This document shows, piece by piece, positions 1 through 8,241 of a DNA stretch of 36,771 nucleotides (position 1 is the first letter of the stretch; each line of letters starts with the position of its first letter). The DNA is from Actinomycetes bacterium (GTDB lineage: Bacteria > Actinomycetota > Acidimicrobiia > Acidimicrobiales > RAAP-2). Both the position numbers and the translations under genes were made by a program. The notes below the pieces were generated by a model. That model was given only the letters and a program-made list of their open reading frames with translations, ran no database searches and had not been told where the DNA came from. The stretch covers positions 1 through 36,771 of the forward strand of contig JAKADK010000022.1 in assembly GCA_021820665.1 (NCBI GenBank), read 5' to 3'.

Positions 1-62
1 AGATGGACCCCTACGAGGCCGCCGACCAGCTTCTCGGCGCGTTCGTGGTGCCCGCGGACTAG
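1..62 (+). CDS. C-terminal end of a gene, probably MeaB/ArgK-type GTPase (partial)
   Basis: Only the last 19 codons and the TAG stop lie in the window, in the frame whose ATG is at base 3. The tail reads DPYEAADQLL followed by GAFVVPAD. The DPYxAAD(x)LL ending is typical of the C-terminus of MeaB/ArgK, the GTPase chaperone of methylmalonyl-CoA mutase. This identification rests on a short tail and memory of the family, so it is tentative. The gene's body and start lie outside the window, upstream. Confidence 0.45.
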   Translation, partial: MDPYEAADQLLGAFVVPAD

Positions 63-67
63 CCCGG

Positions 68-196
68 TCGGGCTGCGACGCGCTGTCGGGCTGCGACGCG
101 CTGTCGGGCTGCGACGCGCTGTCGGGCTGCGACGCGCTGTCGGGCTGCGACGCGCTGTCGGGACGGACGCCGGGCGCTGCGTGCCGGGCGCTGCGT
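68..196. repeat. Five 18-bp tandem repeats followed by two 14-bp repeats
   Basis: Five perfect copies of an 18-bp unit, TCGGGCTGCGACGCGCTG, run from 68 to 157. Two copies of GCCGGGCGCTGCGT follow at 169-182 and 183-196. The array starts 6 bp after the stop codon of the upstream gene. It has no spacers, so it is not CRISPR. It may act as a structured 3' end, or it may simply be slippage product. Confidence 0.9.
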
Positions 197-239
197 GCCG
201 GCCGGTGCGTTGGGACAGGTCGCGTCCGACGGAGGTGGA

Positions 240-1769
240 TCACGGGGTGGCCTCCTCGGCCGGCCGGGCAGCCGGGGAGGACACCTGGTCCCTGCCGGAC
301 TCCTTGGCTGCGTAGAGCGCCGCATCGGCCGCGGCCAGGAGGTCGTCCACGGTGTCGCCGTCCCAGGGCGCGGTGGCCACACCGATCGAGCATGCGACCT
401 GGATGCGCGGTCGGTTGTCGGGCCGACCGTCGGCCGCGGGAACCGTGATGGTCCCCACCATGCGGCGCCAGCTCTCGGCCCGCGCCACGGCCACCTCGCG
501 GCCGGCTTTCGGCATCAGGACGACGAACTCGTCCCCGCCGTAGCGGCAGGCGATGTCCGAGCCCCGCACGGCCGTGCGCAGGATCTCACCGACGGCGCCG
601 ATCACGGCGTCGCCGGCGGCGTGCCCGTAGACGTCGTTCACGGACTTGAAATGGTCGACGTCGAGGAAGACGACGCTCAGCGGGTCGCCGTTGCGCTGGC
701 TCCTTTTCAGCTCCCGACCGATCGTCTCGTCGAGGAAGCGGCGGTTGTAGAGCCCGGTGAGCTGGTCGTGGATGGCCAGCTCCTGGAGCTCGGCCCGGAG
801 TGCTTCGATCGTGTCGAGCTGCCGCCGGAGCCCGTCGTTGGCGCCGGCCAGCTCCTGTTGGGCGGCGACGATCTCGCTCTCGTCGTGGAGCACGAGGAGG
901 TAGCCGGTGGCCGCGCCCCGCCGGTCGACGAGGACGCTGCGGCGGGCGTGGAAGTGACGGGTGTGCCCGGCCACGTCCAAGGCGACCTGTTGTGCCGGCA
1001 TCGGCTCCGGCGCCGGCCCCGCGGCGCGGCCCCCGGGCTGGCGTTCGTCGAACGGCGCCATAGCGCCGGCGAGCTCGCCCGGCCATCCGGCGAACGCCTC
1101 CCGGGCGGGGATGCCGACGGCCGACCGAGGGAGCGTCGGGTTGAGCTCGTGGAGGAGCGTGTCGGCGGCTGGATTGGCATCCGTCACCCTGGACCGGGCG
1201 TCGATCACGATGACGGCGTCCTTGATGGTGTCGACGACCAGGTCGCGGGCCACCGGGACCAGGTCGAACATCTGGTCGCGGAAGAGCGCCCAGGCCATGA
1301 GGAGCCCGGTGAGGGTGAAGGCCACGGGAGTCAGGTCGTAGTGGGCGAGCCAGTGGAGGCCCGCTCCGGCGCCGGTGAGCGTCCCGGCGTTGGCGACCCA
1401 GGGGATGAGCGTGGCGACGAGCACGGTGCCGACCTGGCGGCGGTAGATCCCGGAGGACCGGGTGAAGGAGCGGGCGAGGAGCCCGGAGGCCACCACGAGG
1501 AGGGCGTAGCTGTAGACGGAGTGGAGCCAGAAGAGCGGGCCGTACCGGAGCGCCAGCTCGACGGGATGGGTGCCGACAACAGTCATCGAGGCGAAGAACC
1601 AGTGGTGCAGCGGTGGCGTCCACACCGCCACCTGCACGAGCAGGGGCTCGATGGCCAGCAGGCCGATCCGCCGGCGGGTGAGCCAGTCGCTCCGGCCGAT
1701 CAGGCACAGCGAGCCCGACAGGATCCCCGCCGAGCCGCCTCCCGCGTGCGGGCAGCTCACCGGAGGCAT
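240..1769 (-). CDS. Membrane diguanylate cyclase: shortened 7TM sensor, PAS-like region, GGDEF
   Basis: Predicted to make cyclic di-GMP from two GTP at the membrane. The C-terminal ~170 residues form a GGDEF domain with the start LAIHDQLTGLYNRRF, the metal-binding DVDHFKSVND stretch and an intact GGDEF signature. An RxxD inhibitory site (RGSD) sits five residues before it, so product inhibition is expected. The middle resembles a PAS fold (VIVIDARSRVTDANPAA) and is followed by a short coiled-coil-like linker. The N-terminal part matches the second half of the histidine-kinase-type 7TM sensor domain (WLTRRRIGLLAIEP, then FWLHSVYSYALL). The first helices of that domain are missing. I chose the ATG at 1769. 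The frame stays open to a GTG at 1901 and adds a Cys-rich, non-hydrophobic stretch (CPLC, SCPH). The start is uncertain. The gene follows the lipase gene on the same strand. Confidence 0.85.
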   Translation of the reverse strand: MPPVSCPHAGGGSAGILSGSLCLIGRSDWLTRRRIGLLAIEPLLVQVAVWTPPLHHWFFASMTVVGTHPVELALRYGPLFWLHSVYSYALLVVASGLLARSFTRSSGIYRRQVGTVLVATLIPWVANAGTLTGAGAGLHWLAHYDLTPVAFTLTGLLMAWALFRDQMFDLVPVARDLVVDTIKDAVIVIDARSRVTDANPAADTLLHELNPTLPRSAVGIPAREAFAGWPGELAGAMAPFDERQPGGRAAGPAPEPMPAQQVALDVAGHTRHFHARRSVLVDRRGAATGYLLVLHDESEIVAAQQELAGANDGLRRQLDTIEALRAELQELAIHDQLTGLYNRRFLDETIGRELKRSQRNGDPLSVVFLDVDHFKSVNDVYGHAAGDAVIGAVGEILRTAVRGSDIACRYGGDEFVVLMPKAGREVAVARAESWRRMVGTITVPAADGRPDNRPRIQVACSIGVATAPWDGDTVDDLLAAADAALYAAKESGRDQVSSPAARPAEEATP

Positions 1770-1893
1770 CGGCAGGAATGCCGCCGAGCACAAGGGGCAC
1801 CGCTCGATCCGCAGTGCTGGCAGGTGGCGGGTCCGGTGCTCCCGGGGCGGTCCCGGTCGTCCCGGCGTGGCGCAGGTGGCGGGAACCTGGACG

Positions 1894-1927
1894 CGCCGCA
1901 CCCCCGGGGGAGCCCGGAGGTGCGGCG
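1894..1927 (-). terminator. Inverted repeat after the lipase gene, possible terminator
   Basis: Perfect 9-bp arms CGCCGCACC (1894-1902) and GGTGCGGCG (1919-1927) enclose a GC-rich 16-nt loop, about 50 bp beyond the lipase stop codon. No T-run follows on the minus strand, so this would not be a classic intrinsic terminator. It could be a processing or pause hairpin. It also covers the farthest-upstream GTG (1901) of the cyclase frame, which argues for a later start of that gene. Confidence 0.45.
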
Positions 1928-1976
1928 ACCGCCCTTTGCCTGCTCGATCTCACCCGTCGCCGGGCGATCGTGACGG

Positions 1977-2930
1977 CTACACGTTGCCGATCAGCGGCCC
2001 CACGGCCGAGCAGACCGGCTGGAACGACGGGTTGTCGGGTCCCAGCGCGTTCACCACGTCCTGGAGGGCGTTGGAGTCGTAGGGGATCGAGATGTGGTCG
2101 CTGTGGTCCTGGGAGCACTGGTCCTGGAGCAGGATGTCCTGCACGTTCGGCCCCGACAGGAAGGCGTTCGTGTAGGGGGTGACGACCTCGTCGTACTCGG
2201 TCTCGATGACCACATAGTGGACGTTCGGCTCGGTCCCCCCGTTGGCGTTGAGGTTGTCGAGGAACGACGAGCCCTGGAGCTGCTGGACGCAGGCGTCGCA
2301 CAGGGGCGACACCAGTGAGGTGGCGACACCGAGCCCCCCGAGGTCGCCGACGAGCGTCTCGATGCCGTCGAGCGTGGTGCCGTAGTTGGACGGGGCCAGG
2401 GCCACCAGCTCGTGCACGTAGCTGGCGCCACCCAGGTCGTCGATGTAGTAGCGGGGCATCATGCCGCCCTGGGACCAGCCGACGATGTCCACCTGCGACG
2501 CGCCGGTCTCCCACAGGACCTGCTGGACGAAGTTGCCGAGCTGCGCCGCAGAGTTGGCGATGTTGCCCATCGCGTCGAACATCGACGGCGCGATGGTCTG
2601 GCCGTAGTTGAAGGCGTAGACGCAGTAGCCGCTGTCGGCCAGCCAGGGCGACAGCGCGCCGAAGCTGTTGTACATGTTGGCGAAGGTGCCCTCGGAGAGG
2701 ACCACCGGGTAGGGATGGGACGCCGACGGCTGGCACCCGTTGTTCGCTCCCGGCGGTGACGCGTACCAGTTCCACCACGCCGTGGAGCTGAGGAACTGCG
2801 ACGCCTCACCCTGGACCTGGGCTGCCGACGCCGGTGCCGCGTTGAGGAGCAGGCTGATCGCCAAGGTGACGGCGACGGTCCCCAACGCCAGCGACGGGCG
2901 CGCGATCAAACGGACGATCCTTCTCTTCAT
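1977..2930 (-). CDS. Secreted triacylglycerol lipase / esterase, alpha/beta-hydrolase
   Basis: 317-residue predicted secreted lipase of the actinobacterial EstA/LipA (lipase class 2) type, acting outside the cell on ester substrates. The N-terminus is a clear Sec signal peptide: MKRRIVRLIARP, a hydrophobic core and an AxA cleavage site at APASA. The mature part has the oxyanion-hole region around PYPVVLSEG. It has the nucleophile elbow GWSQGG, a likely catalytic Asp in ETEYDEVVTPY and a likely catalytic His in the DHSDHISIPYD stretch. Four Cys (CQPS, YCVY and the pair in CDACVQQ), plus CSQD and CSAV near the end, suggest disulfides in the exported protein. The ATG at 2930 is preceded by a G-run that can act as Shine-Dalgarno. 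Substrate preference cannot be read from the sequence. Confidence 0.85.
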   Translation of the reverse strand: MKRRIVRLIARPSLALGTVAVTLAISLLLNAAPASAAQVQGEASQFLSSTAWWNWYASPPGANNGCQPSASHPYPVVLSEGTFANMYNSFGALSPWLADSGYCVYAFNYGQTIAPSMFDAMGNIANSAAQLGNFVQQVLWETGASQVDIVGWSQGGMMPRYYIDDLGGASYVHELVALAPSNYGTTLDGIETLVGDLGGLGVATSLVSPLCDACVQQLQGSSFLDNLNANGGTEPNVHYVVIETEYDEVVTPYTNAFLSGPNVQDILLQDQCSQDHSDHISIPYDSNALQDVVNALGPDNPSFQPVCSAVGPLIGNV

Positions 2931-3006
2931 GGTTCCCCCCCATGCAGTCGAGCGGTCGCAGCATCGAGTCCGAACCGACGCCGAGCACGGCCACGTTGTC
3001 GTATGT

Positions 3007-3024
3007 GGTTATCACCCGGTAACC
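3007..3024. promoter_or_regulatory. Inverted repeat between lipase and treS, candidate operator
   Basis: GGTTA-N8-TAACC lies in the 269-bp divergent intergenic region, 77 bp upstream of the lipase start and about 175 bp upstream of treS. Arms are 5 bp and perfect. It could be a regulator site for either gene. No known family consensus was recognised. Confidence 0.3.
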
Positions 3025-3199
3025 GCCACGGGGTCAAGCAGAAATGTGTGTTTCTCGGGTTGGTACCACGATGCGTAGCGAATGCTCGGCCATCTCGCCG
3101 CGAAAGTTCACCCAGCGTCACCGGCCGCACCGCGCCGTCCCCCCGGCTGCTCACCCCGTGATGCCGGGCCCAGCCCGCTCGTCCGCTACCGTGCGGGGG

Positions 3200-4972
3200 A
3201 TGTCGCTCGCCGCCGACGCCGCCGGGGTGCCGGACCACCCCCCCGCCTACGGGGCGCGGCTGCCGCCACCGGAGGACGATCCCCTCTGGTTCACGCGCGC
3301 CGTCTTCTACGAGGTGTTCATCCGGGGCTTCTTCGACGGCAACGACGACGGGACGGGCGACCTCCCCGGGCTCACGGCGAAGCTCGACTACCTCCAGTGG
3401 CTCGGGGTCGACTGCCTCTGGCTCCTCCCGTTCTACCCCTCCCCCCTGCGCGACGGCGGCTACGACATCAGCGACTACTTCTCGGTGCACCCCGACTACG
3501 GGACGGTAGACGACCTCCGCACCCTCCTGCATCAGGCCCACGATCGGGGGATCCGGGTGATCGCCGACCTGGTGATCAACCACACGAGCGACCAGCACCC
3601 GTGGTTCGTCGAGTCCCGCTCGAGCCGGGACAACCCGAAGGCCGACTGGTATGTCTGGAACGACGACGACCAGCGGTGGCCCGAGGCCCGGGTCGTGTTC
3701 GTCGACGTGGAGCGGTCCAACTGGACCTACGACCCGGTACGGGAGCAGTACTACTGGCACCGGTTCTATGCGTTCCAGCCTGACCTCAACTACACCAATC
3801 CCGAGGTGCAAGAGGCGATCCTCGAGGTGGTGCGGTTCTGGCTCGACCTGGGCCTGGACGGTTTCCGGCTCGACGCCGTGCCGTTCCTCTTCCAGCGGGA
3901 CGGCACCAACGGGGAGAACCTGCCCGAGACCCACGCGCTCATCCGCCGGATCCGTGCCGAGCTCGACAAGGGCTATCCCGGGCGCATCCTGCTCGCCGAG
4001 GCGAACGGCTGGCCGACCGACGTCGCCGACTACTTCGGCGCCGGTGACGAGTGCCACCTCTGCTTCCACTTCCCGCTGATGCCCCGGCTGTTCACCGCCG
4101 TCCGCCGTGAGCAGCGCTTCCCCATCACCGAGATCCTGGCCCAGACCCCGGCCGCCCCGGCCGGTGCCCAGTGGGCGATCTTCCTCAGGAACCACGACGA
4201 GCTCACGCTGGAGATGGTCTCCGAGGAGGAGCGGGACTACCTGTTCTCCGAGTACGCCCGCGATCCCCGGATGAAGCGCCACATGGGCATCGGTCGCCGG
4301 CTGGCCCCGTTGCTCGACCGCGACCGCCAGCTGGCCGAGCTCCTCTTCGCCCTCATCCTGTCGCTTCCGGGGAGCCCGGTCATCTACTACGGCGACGAGC
4401 TGCTGATGGGCGACAACGTCTACCTGGGCGACCGCGACTCGGTGCGCACCCCCATGCAGTGGACGCCGGACCGCAACGGCGGGTTCTCCCGGGCTGACTT
4501 CGCCCAGCTGTACCTCCCCCCGTCCATGGACCCCGTCTACGGCTTCGCCGCCGTCAACGTCGAAGCCCAACAACGAGACCCCAGCTCCTTCCTGCACTGG
4601 ATCCGGAAGATGCTCGGCGTCCGAAGGGAGTTCTTGGTGTTCGGGACGGGCGACTTCGAGGTCCTCACCTGCGCCAACCCCTCGGTGCTCGCCTACGTGC
4701 GGTCCGATCCCGATGGCGCGGACCGGACCGTGCTGTGCATCCACAACCTGAGCCGGTTCGCCCAGCCTGCCGAGCTCCACCTCGGTCGTTTCGAGGGTGC
4801 CCGACCGGTAGAGGTCCTCGGGCGAGTACCGTTTCCTGTTGTGGGAGCGTCCCCCTACCCGGTGACCCTCGCCCCCTACGACCATCAGTGGTACGAGCTG
4901 GTGGAAGGGGGACCCGAGGCGATCGACACCGAGCTGGGCTTCGACCCCGGCCTGGCAGGGGGAGGGCCGTGA
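3200..4972 (+). CDS. treS: Trehalose synthase / maltose alpha-D-glucosyltransferase
   Basis: 590-residue cytosolic GH13 enzyme that interconverts maltose and trehalose. In actinobacteria it feeds maltose to maltokinase and the GlgE glucan pathway. The family hallmarks are present in order: FYEVFIRGFFDGNDDGTGDL near the start, GGYDISDYFSVHPDYGT, and DLVINHTSDQHPWF. The catalytic residues are Asp225 in GFRLDAVPF, Glu267 in LLAEANGWP and Asp333 in FLRNHDELTLEMV. The tail DHQWYEL is typical of TreS. The frame is open upstream to 3044, but the ATG at 3200 is preceded by GCGGGGG and the homology starts about 25 residues after it. A GTG at 3191 is an alternative. It overlaps the next gene by 4 nt (GTGA), giving a treS-maltokinase operon. 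Confidence 0.95.
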   Translation: MSLAADAAGVPDHPPAYGARLPPPEDDPLWFTRAVFYEVFIRGFFDGNDDGTGDLPGLTAKLDYLQWLGVDCLWLLPFYPSPLRDGGYDISDYFSVHPDYGTVDDLRTLLHQAHDRGIRVIADLVINHTSDQHPWFVESRSSRDNPKADWYVWNDDDQRWPEARVVFVDVERSNWTYDPVREQYYWHRFYAFQPDLNYTNPEVQEAILEVVRFWLDLGLDGFRLDAVPFLFQRDGTNGENLPETHALIRRIRAELDKGYPGRILLAEANGWPTDVADYFGAGDECHLCFHFPLMPRLFTAVRREQRFPITEILAQTPAAPAGAQWAIFLRNHDELTLEMVSEEERDYLFSEYARDPRMKRHMGIGRRLAPLLDRDRQLAELLFALILSLPGSPVIYYGDELLMGDNVYLGDRDSVRTPMQWTPDRNGGFSRADFAQLYLPPSMDPVYGFAAVNVEAQQRDPSSFLHWIRKMLGVRREFLVFGTGDFEVLTCANPSVLAYVRSDPDGADRTVLCIHNLSRFAQPAELHLGRFEGARPVEVLGRVPFPVVGASPYPVTLAPYDHQWYELVEGGPEAIDTELGFDPGLAGGGP

Positions 4973-6369
4973 CCATCTCCGAGCCGCGTGCGGTCGAGGT
5001 GCCGGCGTCGCTGCACGGAGCACTCGCGGAACTGGTCGCCGCCCTGGTGGCCCGTGAACCGTGGTGGTCCAAGGGGGACGGCGCGCAGGCCGACGCTGCC
5101 GGGCTCACCGACACAGATCCCGAGCCCGCCGAGCTCCCGACACCGGTCGTGCGGAGCGCCGACGTGCTACAGGCCGGTCGTCCCGGCCTGCTCAGCGTGG
5201 TTGCCGACGTGGGGGACGCCACGATCCACCGGGTGCTGGGGCTGCGGGCACCCGGTGAGGAATCGGCGTTCCTGCCCGACGCCGATCCGGCCCCGCTCGG
5301 CCTCTTCGACGACACCGACGGGCTGGCCATCGTGTTCGACGCGCTGACGGACGCGTCCTTCTGCCTGGCGTTGCTCCGGGCGGTGACCGGTGCCGACGAC
5401 GAACCCGGTCCCGTGCGTCGTGCGCGGTCGGGGAGGGACCACGACTCCCTCGTGTTCGACGACCGCCTCGTGCTCACCGTCTTCAAGGAGCTTCCCGATG
5501 CCGATGGGCCGCATCCGGGCCTGGAGATGCTCCTCGCCTTGGACCGGGTCGGGTTCAACCATCTGATCGCCCCTCGCGCCGTCTGGCGCCGGGGGTCGCT
5601 CGACCTCGGGGTCGTCCAGGACTACCCGGCCGGGAGCACGAGCGGATGGGCACTGGCGCTGACCTCACTGCGCGACCTCTACGCCTCCGGGCTCCCTCCC
5701 GACCAGGCCGGCGGGGACTTCGCCGTCGAGGCGAAGCGGCTCGGGACCATGACCGCACGGCTCCACCTTGGCCTGGACGAGGCGTTCGGACGGGTGCCGG
5801 GCGACCCCGGCGCCTGGGCGGACACCGTGGCCTCGGTGGTGCGACCCGTCGAGCCCGACCTCCTCGACGACCCGGCCGTGGCGGCGATGCTCGACGATCT
5901 CCGGACGTCGACGACCCGGTGCCTGGCGATCCGGACCCACGGGGATCTCCACCTGGGGCTGGTCATCCGCACCGACATCGGGTGGCTCCTGGCGGATTTT
6001 CCCCCCGGTGGGGCGGCGGGGGAGCGATCCGCGGAGGACGCCCGAGAGCGTGCCGCGGAGAACAGGCCCGGCTCCCCGGCGCGAACCGCCCCGGTGTTCC
6101 GGTCGCCGTTGGTCGACGTGGCCGACATGCTCTGGTCGTTTCACCGGGTGGCCGAGAGGGCGGCGTCCGAGCGCGCTCCCTCCGAGCCGCCGGAGGTGGC
6201 GGCGCTCGCCCGGGCATGGGAGGCGAGGAACCGGCGGGCGTACCTTTCGGCCTACCTGGCCACTCCGGGCATCGGCGGCATCGTCCCCCGGGTCCCGGGT
6301 CTCGTCCGTTCCCTCGTCGCCGCCTTTCAGCTGGAGCGGGCGGCACTGGCGCGACCGTCACCGGCCTGA
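4969..6369 (+). CDS. Maltokinase-like protein with altered kinase motifs
   Basis: 466 residues, GTG start inside the GTGA overlap with treS. Position and sequence place it with maltokinase (Mak/Pep2), which phosphorylates maltose to maltose-1-phosphate for GlgE. The N-terminal cap (HGALAELVAALVAREPWWSKGD) and the APH-like kinase core are recognisable, including THGDLHLG at 323-330. Two motifs differ from the family as I know it. HGDxHLGQ has Leu331 in place of Gln. DFEGEP at the metal-binding loop reads DFPPGG, keeping Asp343 but losing Glu. A stretch of about 30 extra residues rich in A, R, E and G follows (from about 346). Kinase activity may be altered or lost, or the protein may be specialised. 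Later TM-free helices (SPLVDVADMLWSFH) match the family's C-terminal lobe. Confidence 0.8.
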   Translation: MTISEPRAVEVPASLHGALAELVAALVAREPWWSKGDGAQADAAGLTDTDPEPAELPTPVVRSADVLQAGRPGLLSVVADVGDATIHRVLGLRAPGEESAFLPDADPAPLGLFDDTDGLAIVFDALTDASFCLALLRAVTGADDEPGPVRRARSGRDHDSLVFDDRLVLTVFKELPDADGPHPGLEMLLALDRVGFNHLIAPRAVWRRGSLDLGVVQDYPAGSTSGWALALTSLRDLYASGLPPDQAGGDFAVEAKRLGTMTARLHLGLDEAFGRVPGDPGAWADTVASVVRPVEPDLLDDPAVAAMLDDLRTSTTRCLAIRTHGDLHLGLVIRTDIGWLLADFPPGGAAGERSAEDARERAAENRPGSPARTAPVFRSPLVDVADMLWSFHRVAERAASERAPSEPPEVAALARAWEARNRRAYLSAYLATPGIGGIVPRVPGLVRSLVAAFQLERAALARPSPA

Positions 6370-6389
6370 ACGCGACCGTCACCGGCCTG
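6351..6389. repeat. 21-bp tandem duplication across the maltokinase stop codon
   Basis: GCGACCGTCACCGGCCTG occurs at 6351-6368 and again at 6372-6389. The first copy runs into the TGA stop of the maltokinase gene. The duplication therefore probably arose at the gene's 3' end. Confidence 0.85.
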
Positions 6390-6477
6390 GAGCGGTGGCC
6401 CCGCCGGTTGGTGGTGCTCCGCGGGTCGGGTGTCGGGCCCGCCTGAGGTCGCACCGTCTCCGGACGGCTGACGATGC

Positions 6478-7503
6478 TCAGCCAGTGCTCGCCACCGCCA
6501 CCGCTGCCGGCACGGTCAGCGCTTCGGCCGCCTCCTCGGGGTTCACGATGTTGATGAGCACGCCCGTTCCCAGCTCGAACCCGGCCACCGTGGTCAGCTT
6601 CGGCACGACGTGGACGTGCCAGTGGTAGGGCTCGGGAGCCCGGTAGGGCGCCGAGTGGAAGACCAGGTTGTAGGCGATGTCACCCACGACGTCCCGGAGC
6701 CGGGCCAGGCTGGTCCTCAGGGCCCTCCCGACGGCATCCAGATCGTCGCTCGGGCTGTGATGCAGGTGGGCGCTGTGCGACCGAGGGATGACCAGCATCT
6801 CGTAGGGTGTCCCGCTCCAGAAGGGGCAGACCACCATGACCCGGTCGTCGGCGTAGACCACCCGGTAGGCCACGTCCTCCTCGGCGTCGACGACCGTGCA
6901 CAACAGGCACCGCCCGGCGAACCGGGCAAAACCCGCCTGCTCCTCCACCAGCTCGCGTGGCACGAAGGACATGCCGAGCAGCTGTCCGTGCGGGTGCTCG
7001 ATCGAGGCGCCCGCCTCCCGTCCGGAGTTGACGATGGCCTGGCTGTAGCGCAGGCCCGGGGTGGTGGCGTGTGCCTCGATCCGGTCCCGGATCGCCGCCA
7101 TGACCAGGCCGGCCTGCTCGTCGCCGAGCATGGACCACGACCGTTCGTGGTCGGGGGAGAGGATGAGCACCTCGTGGATACCGCCGGCAGTGGCCTGGGT
7201 GAACACCGGCCCCCGGTTGGTCACGATGAAGGGCCCGTCGCCGGAGAAGGCGGGGTACAGGTTCGGGACCACCCTGACCCGCCAACTTCCTTCGGGTCCA
7301 TAGGTCTCGAGGGCCGGTGGGGTGCCTTCTTCGTTGCCTGGGCAGAACGGGCACGGCCGGCTGGTGTTGGCCTGGACCGCCATTCGGGGGGTGAAGGCCA
7401 TCGGCCGGTGCGCACGGTCGGTGCTGACGACCACCCACCTGCCGGTCAGCGGATCAAGGCGGAGCTGGTTCGACTGCTTGACGTGCGGTTCCTTGTCGGT
7501 CAT
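6478..7503 (-). CDS. galT: Galactose-1-phosphate uridylyltransferase
   Basis: 341-residue HIT-superfamily enzyme of the Leloir pathway. It exchanges UMP between UDP-glucose and galactose-1-phosphate through a uridylylated His. Visible hallmarks are the N-terminal RLDPLTGRWVVVSTDRAHRP and a CPFCPG metal-site motif at about residue 51. VRVVPNLYPA follows. SIEHPHGQ carries the active-site HPH, with the second His expected as nucleophile. The C-terminal half has YHWHVHVVPKLTTVAGFELGTG. Length is normal for the family. The ATG at 7503 gives the complete N-terminal domain. No other galactose genes are adjacent. It lies convergent to the treS operon, which is also sugar metabolism. Confidence 0.93.
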   Translation of the reverse strand: MTDKEPHVKQSNQLRLDPLTGRWVVVSTDRAHRPMAFTPRMAVQANTSRPCPFCPGNEEGTPPALETYGPEGSWRVRVVPNLYPAFSGDGPFIVTNRGPVFTQATAGGIHEVLILSPDHERSWSMLGDEQAGLVMAAIRDRIEAHATTPGLRYSQAIVNSGREAGASIEHPHGQLLGMSFVPRELVEEQAGFARFAGRCLLCTVVDAEEDVAYRVVYADDRVMVVCPFWSGTPYEMLVIPRSHSAHLHHSPSDDLDAVGRALRTSLARLRDVVGDIAYNLVFHSAPYRAPEPYHWHVHVVPKLTTVAGFELGTGVLINIVNPEEAAEALTVPAAVAVASTG

Positions 7504-7666
7504 GGCCGCTCGGTTGCGTTCACTCGTGGGATCTCGTTCATGTGCCTATCGGTGCGCCTGCCCGGTTTCCTTAGAGTTTCGTTCGAATCCCACTGGCCCT
7601 CGGTGGTCCCGAGGAGGCCCGCCCCTACCGTAGCAACGGAGAGCCCCGATGGCGCGTAGCCTCCCC

Positions 7667-7709
7667 GGACCCCACCGGGCCGACTCTTCGGACCCCACCG
7701 GGCCGACTC
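7667..7709. repeat. Two 20-bp direct repeats, period 23 bp
   Basis: GGACCCCACCGGGCCGACTC is present at 7667-7686 and 7690-7709, in the 240-bp divergent spacer between galT and the membrane protein gene at 7744. It could be a regulator half-site pair or a slippage duplication. Confidence 0.8.
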
Positions 7710-7743
7710 CCGGGCTCGGGGCGCGGGATGCCAGAATCGCCCC

Positions 7744-8241
7744 ATGCTGCTCCCGGGCGACACCCTCTTCGCCGTGTCCAAGAACCGGGGGATGGCGTAC
7801 GACTCCGTGCTTCTCCTCCACGTCCTGGCGGCCTTTGCCGGCTTCGGGGTCGTCGGCGTGGCGGGGATCTACGCCCTGCTCCTCCGGCGGGACGGCCCCC
7901 GGTCCGAGGCGGTCGCTCGGTACTACCGGCCCGGTGTCAACTGGGCGGGGAGGATCATCTTCCTCGTGCCCGTCCTGGGGGCGACGCTGATCGCCATGAG
8001 CTCGGGCGCATGGAGCTACGGCGACCTGTGGATCGAGATCGGCCTGACCACGTGGACCATCGCCGCTGTCCTGGGTGAGGTGGTGCTGTGGCCGGCCGAG
8101 CGGCGGTTGCAGCGGCTGGCCGCCGACCCTGCCACCGACCGGCGGGTTCTCGTCCGCACGACCCGCACGGCGGCGCTGGCGTCGGCCACGATGGTGGTCA
8201 TCTTCCTCTTCACCGCGGTGGTGATGGTGGCGAAGCCTTGA
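7744..8241 (+). CDS. Small integral membrane protein, DUF2269-like
   Basis: 165 residues with four predicted transmembrane helices: roughly 19-42 (SVLLLHVLAAFAGFGVVGVAG), 65-84, 95-115 and 140-163. The spacing and the VLLLHVLAAFAGFGV first helix resemble the DUF2269 family of predicted membrane proteins, whose function is unknown to me. ATG at 7744 is used. An in-frame ATG at 7792 (MAYDSVLLL) would also keep all helices. Its last 32 bp overlap the end of the precorrin-2 dehydrogenase gene on the opposite strand, so the two genes converge tail to tail. Confidence 0.7.
   Translation: MLLPGDTLFAVSKNRGMAYDSVLLLHVLAAFAGFGVVGVAGIYALLLRRDGPRSEAVARYYRPGVNWAGRIIFLVPVLGATLIAMSSGAWSYGDLWIEIGLTTWTIAAVLGEVVLWPAERRLQRLAADPATDRRVLVRTTRTAALASATMVVIFLFTAVVMVAKP

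Noticed and set aside
68..157. 18-bp repeat array considered as a CRISPR
   Set aside because: Units are directly adjacent with no spacers, and no cas genes are present.
586..2778. 730-codon minus-strand open frame across the cyclase and lipase genes
   Set aside because: It is Arg/Pro/Gly-rich with no domain, lies out of frame with two recognisable genes, and is a typical GC-rich shadow.
2927..5023. 698-codon minus-strand open frame opposite treS
   Set aside because: Its composition is that of an antisense shadow of treS, which has clear GH13 motifs on the plus strand.
5990..6010. TTTTCCCCCC run in the maltokinase gene as a possible frameshift causing the DFPPGG motif
   Set aside because: The frame continues in good similarity to the family after the insert (SPLVDVADMLWSFH), so no frameshift is needed.
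7581..7590. GTTCGAATCC, the typical T-loop sequence of a tRNA
   Set aside because: Flanking bases do not form the T-stem, acceptor stem or anticodon arm on either strand.
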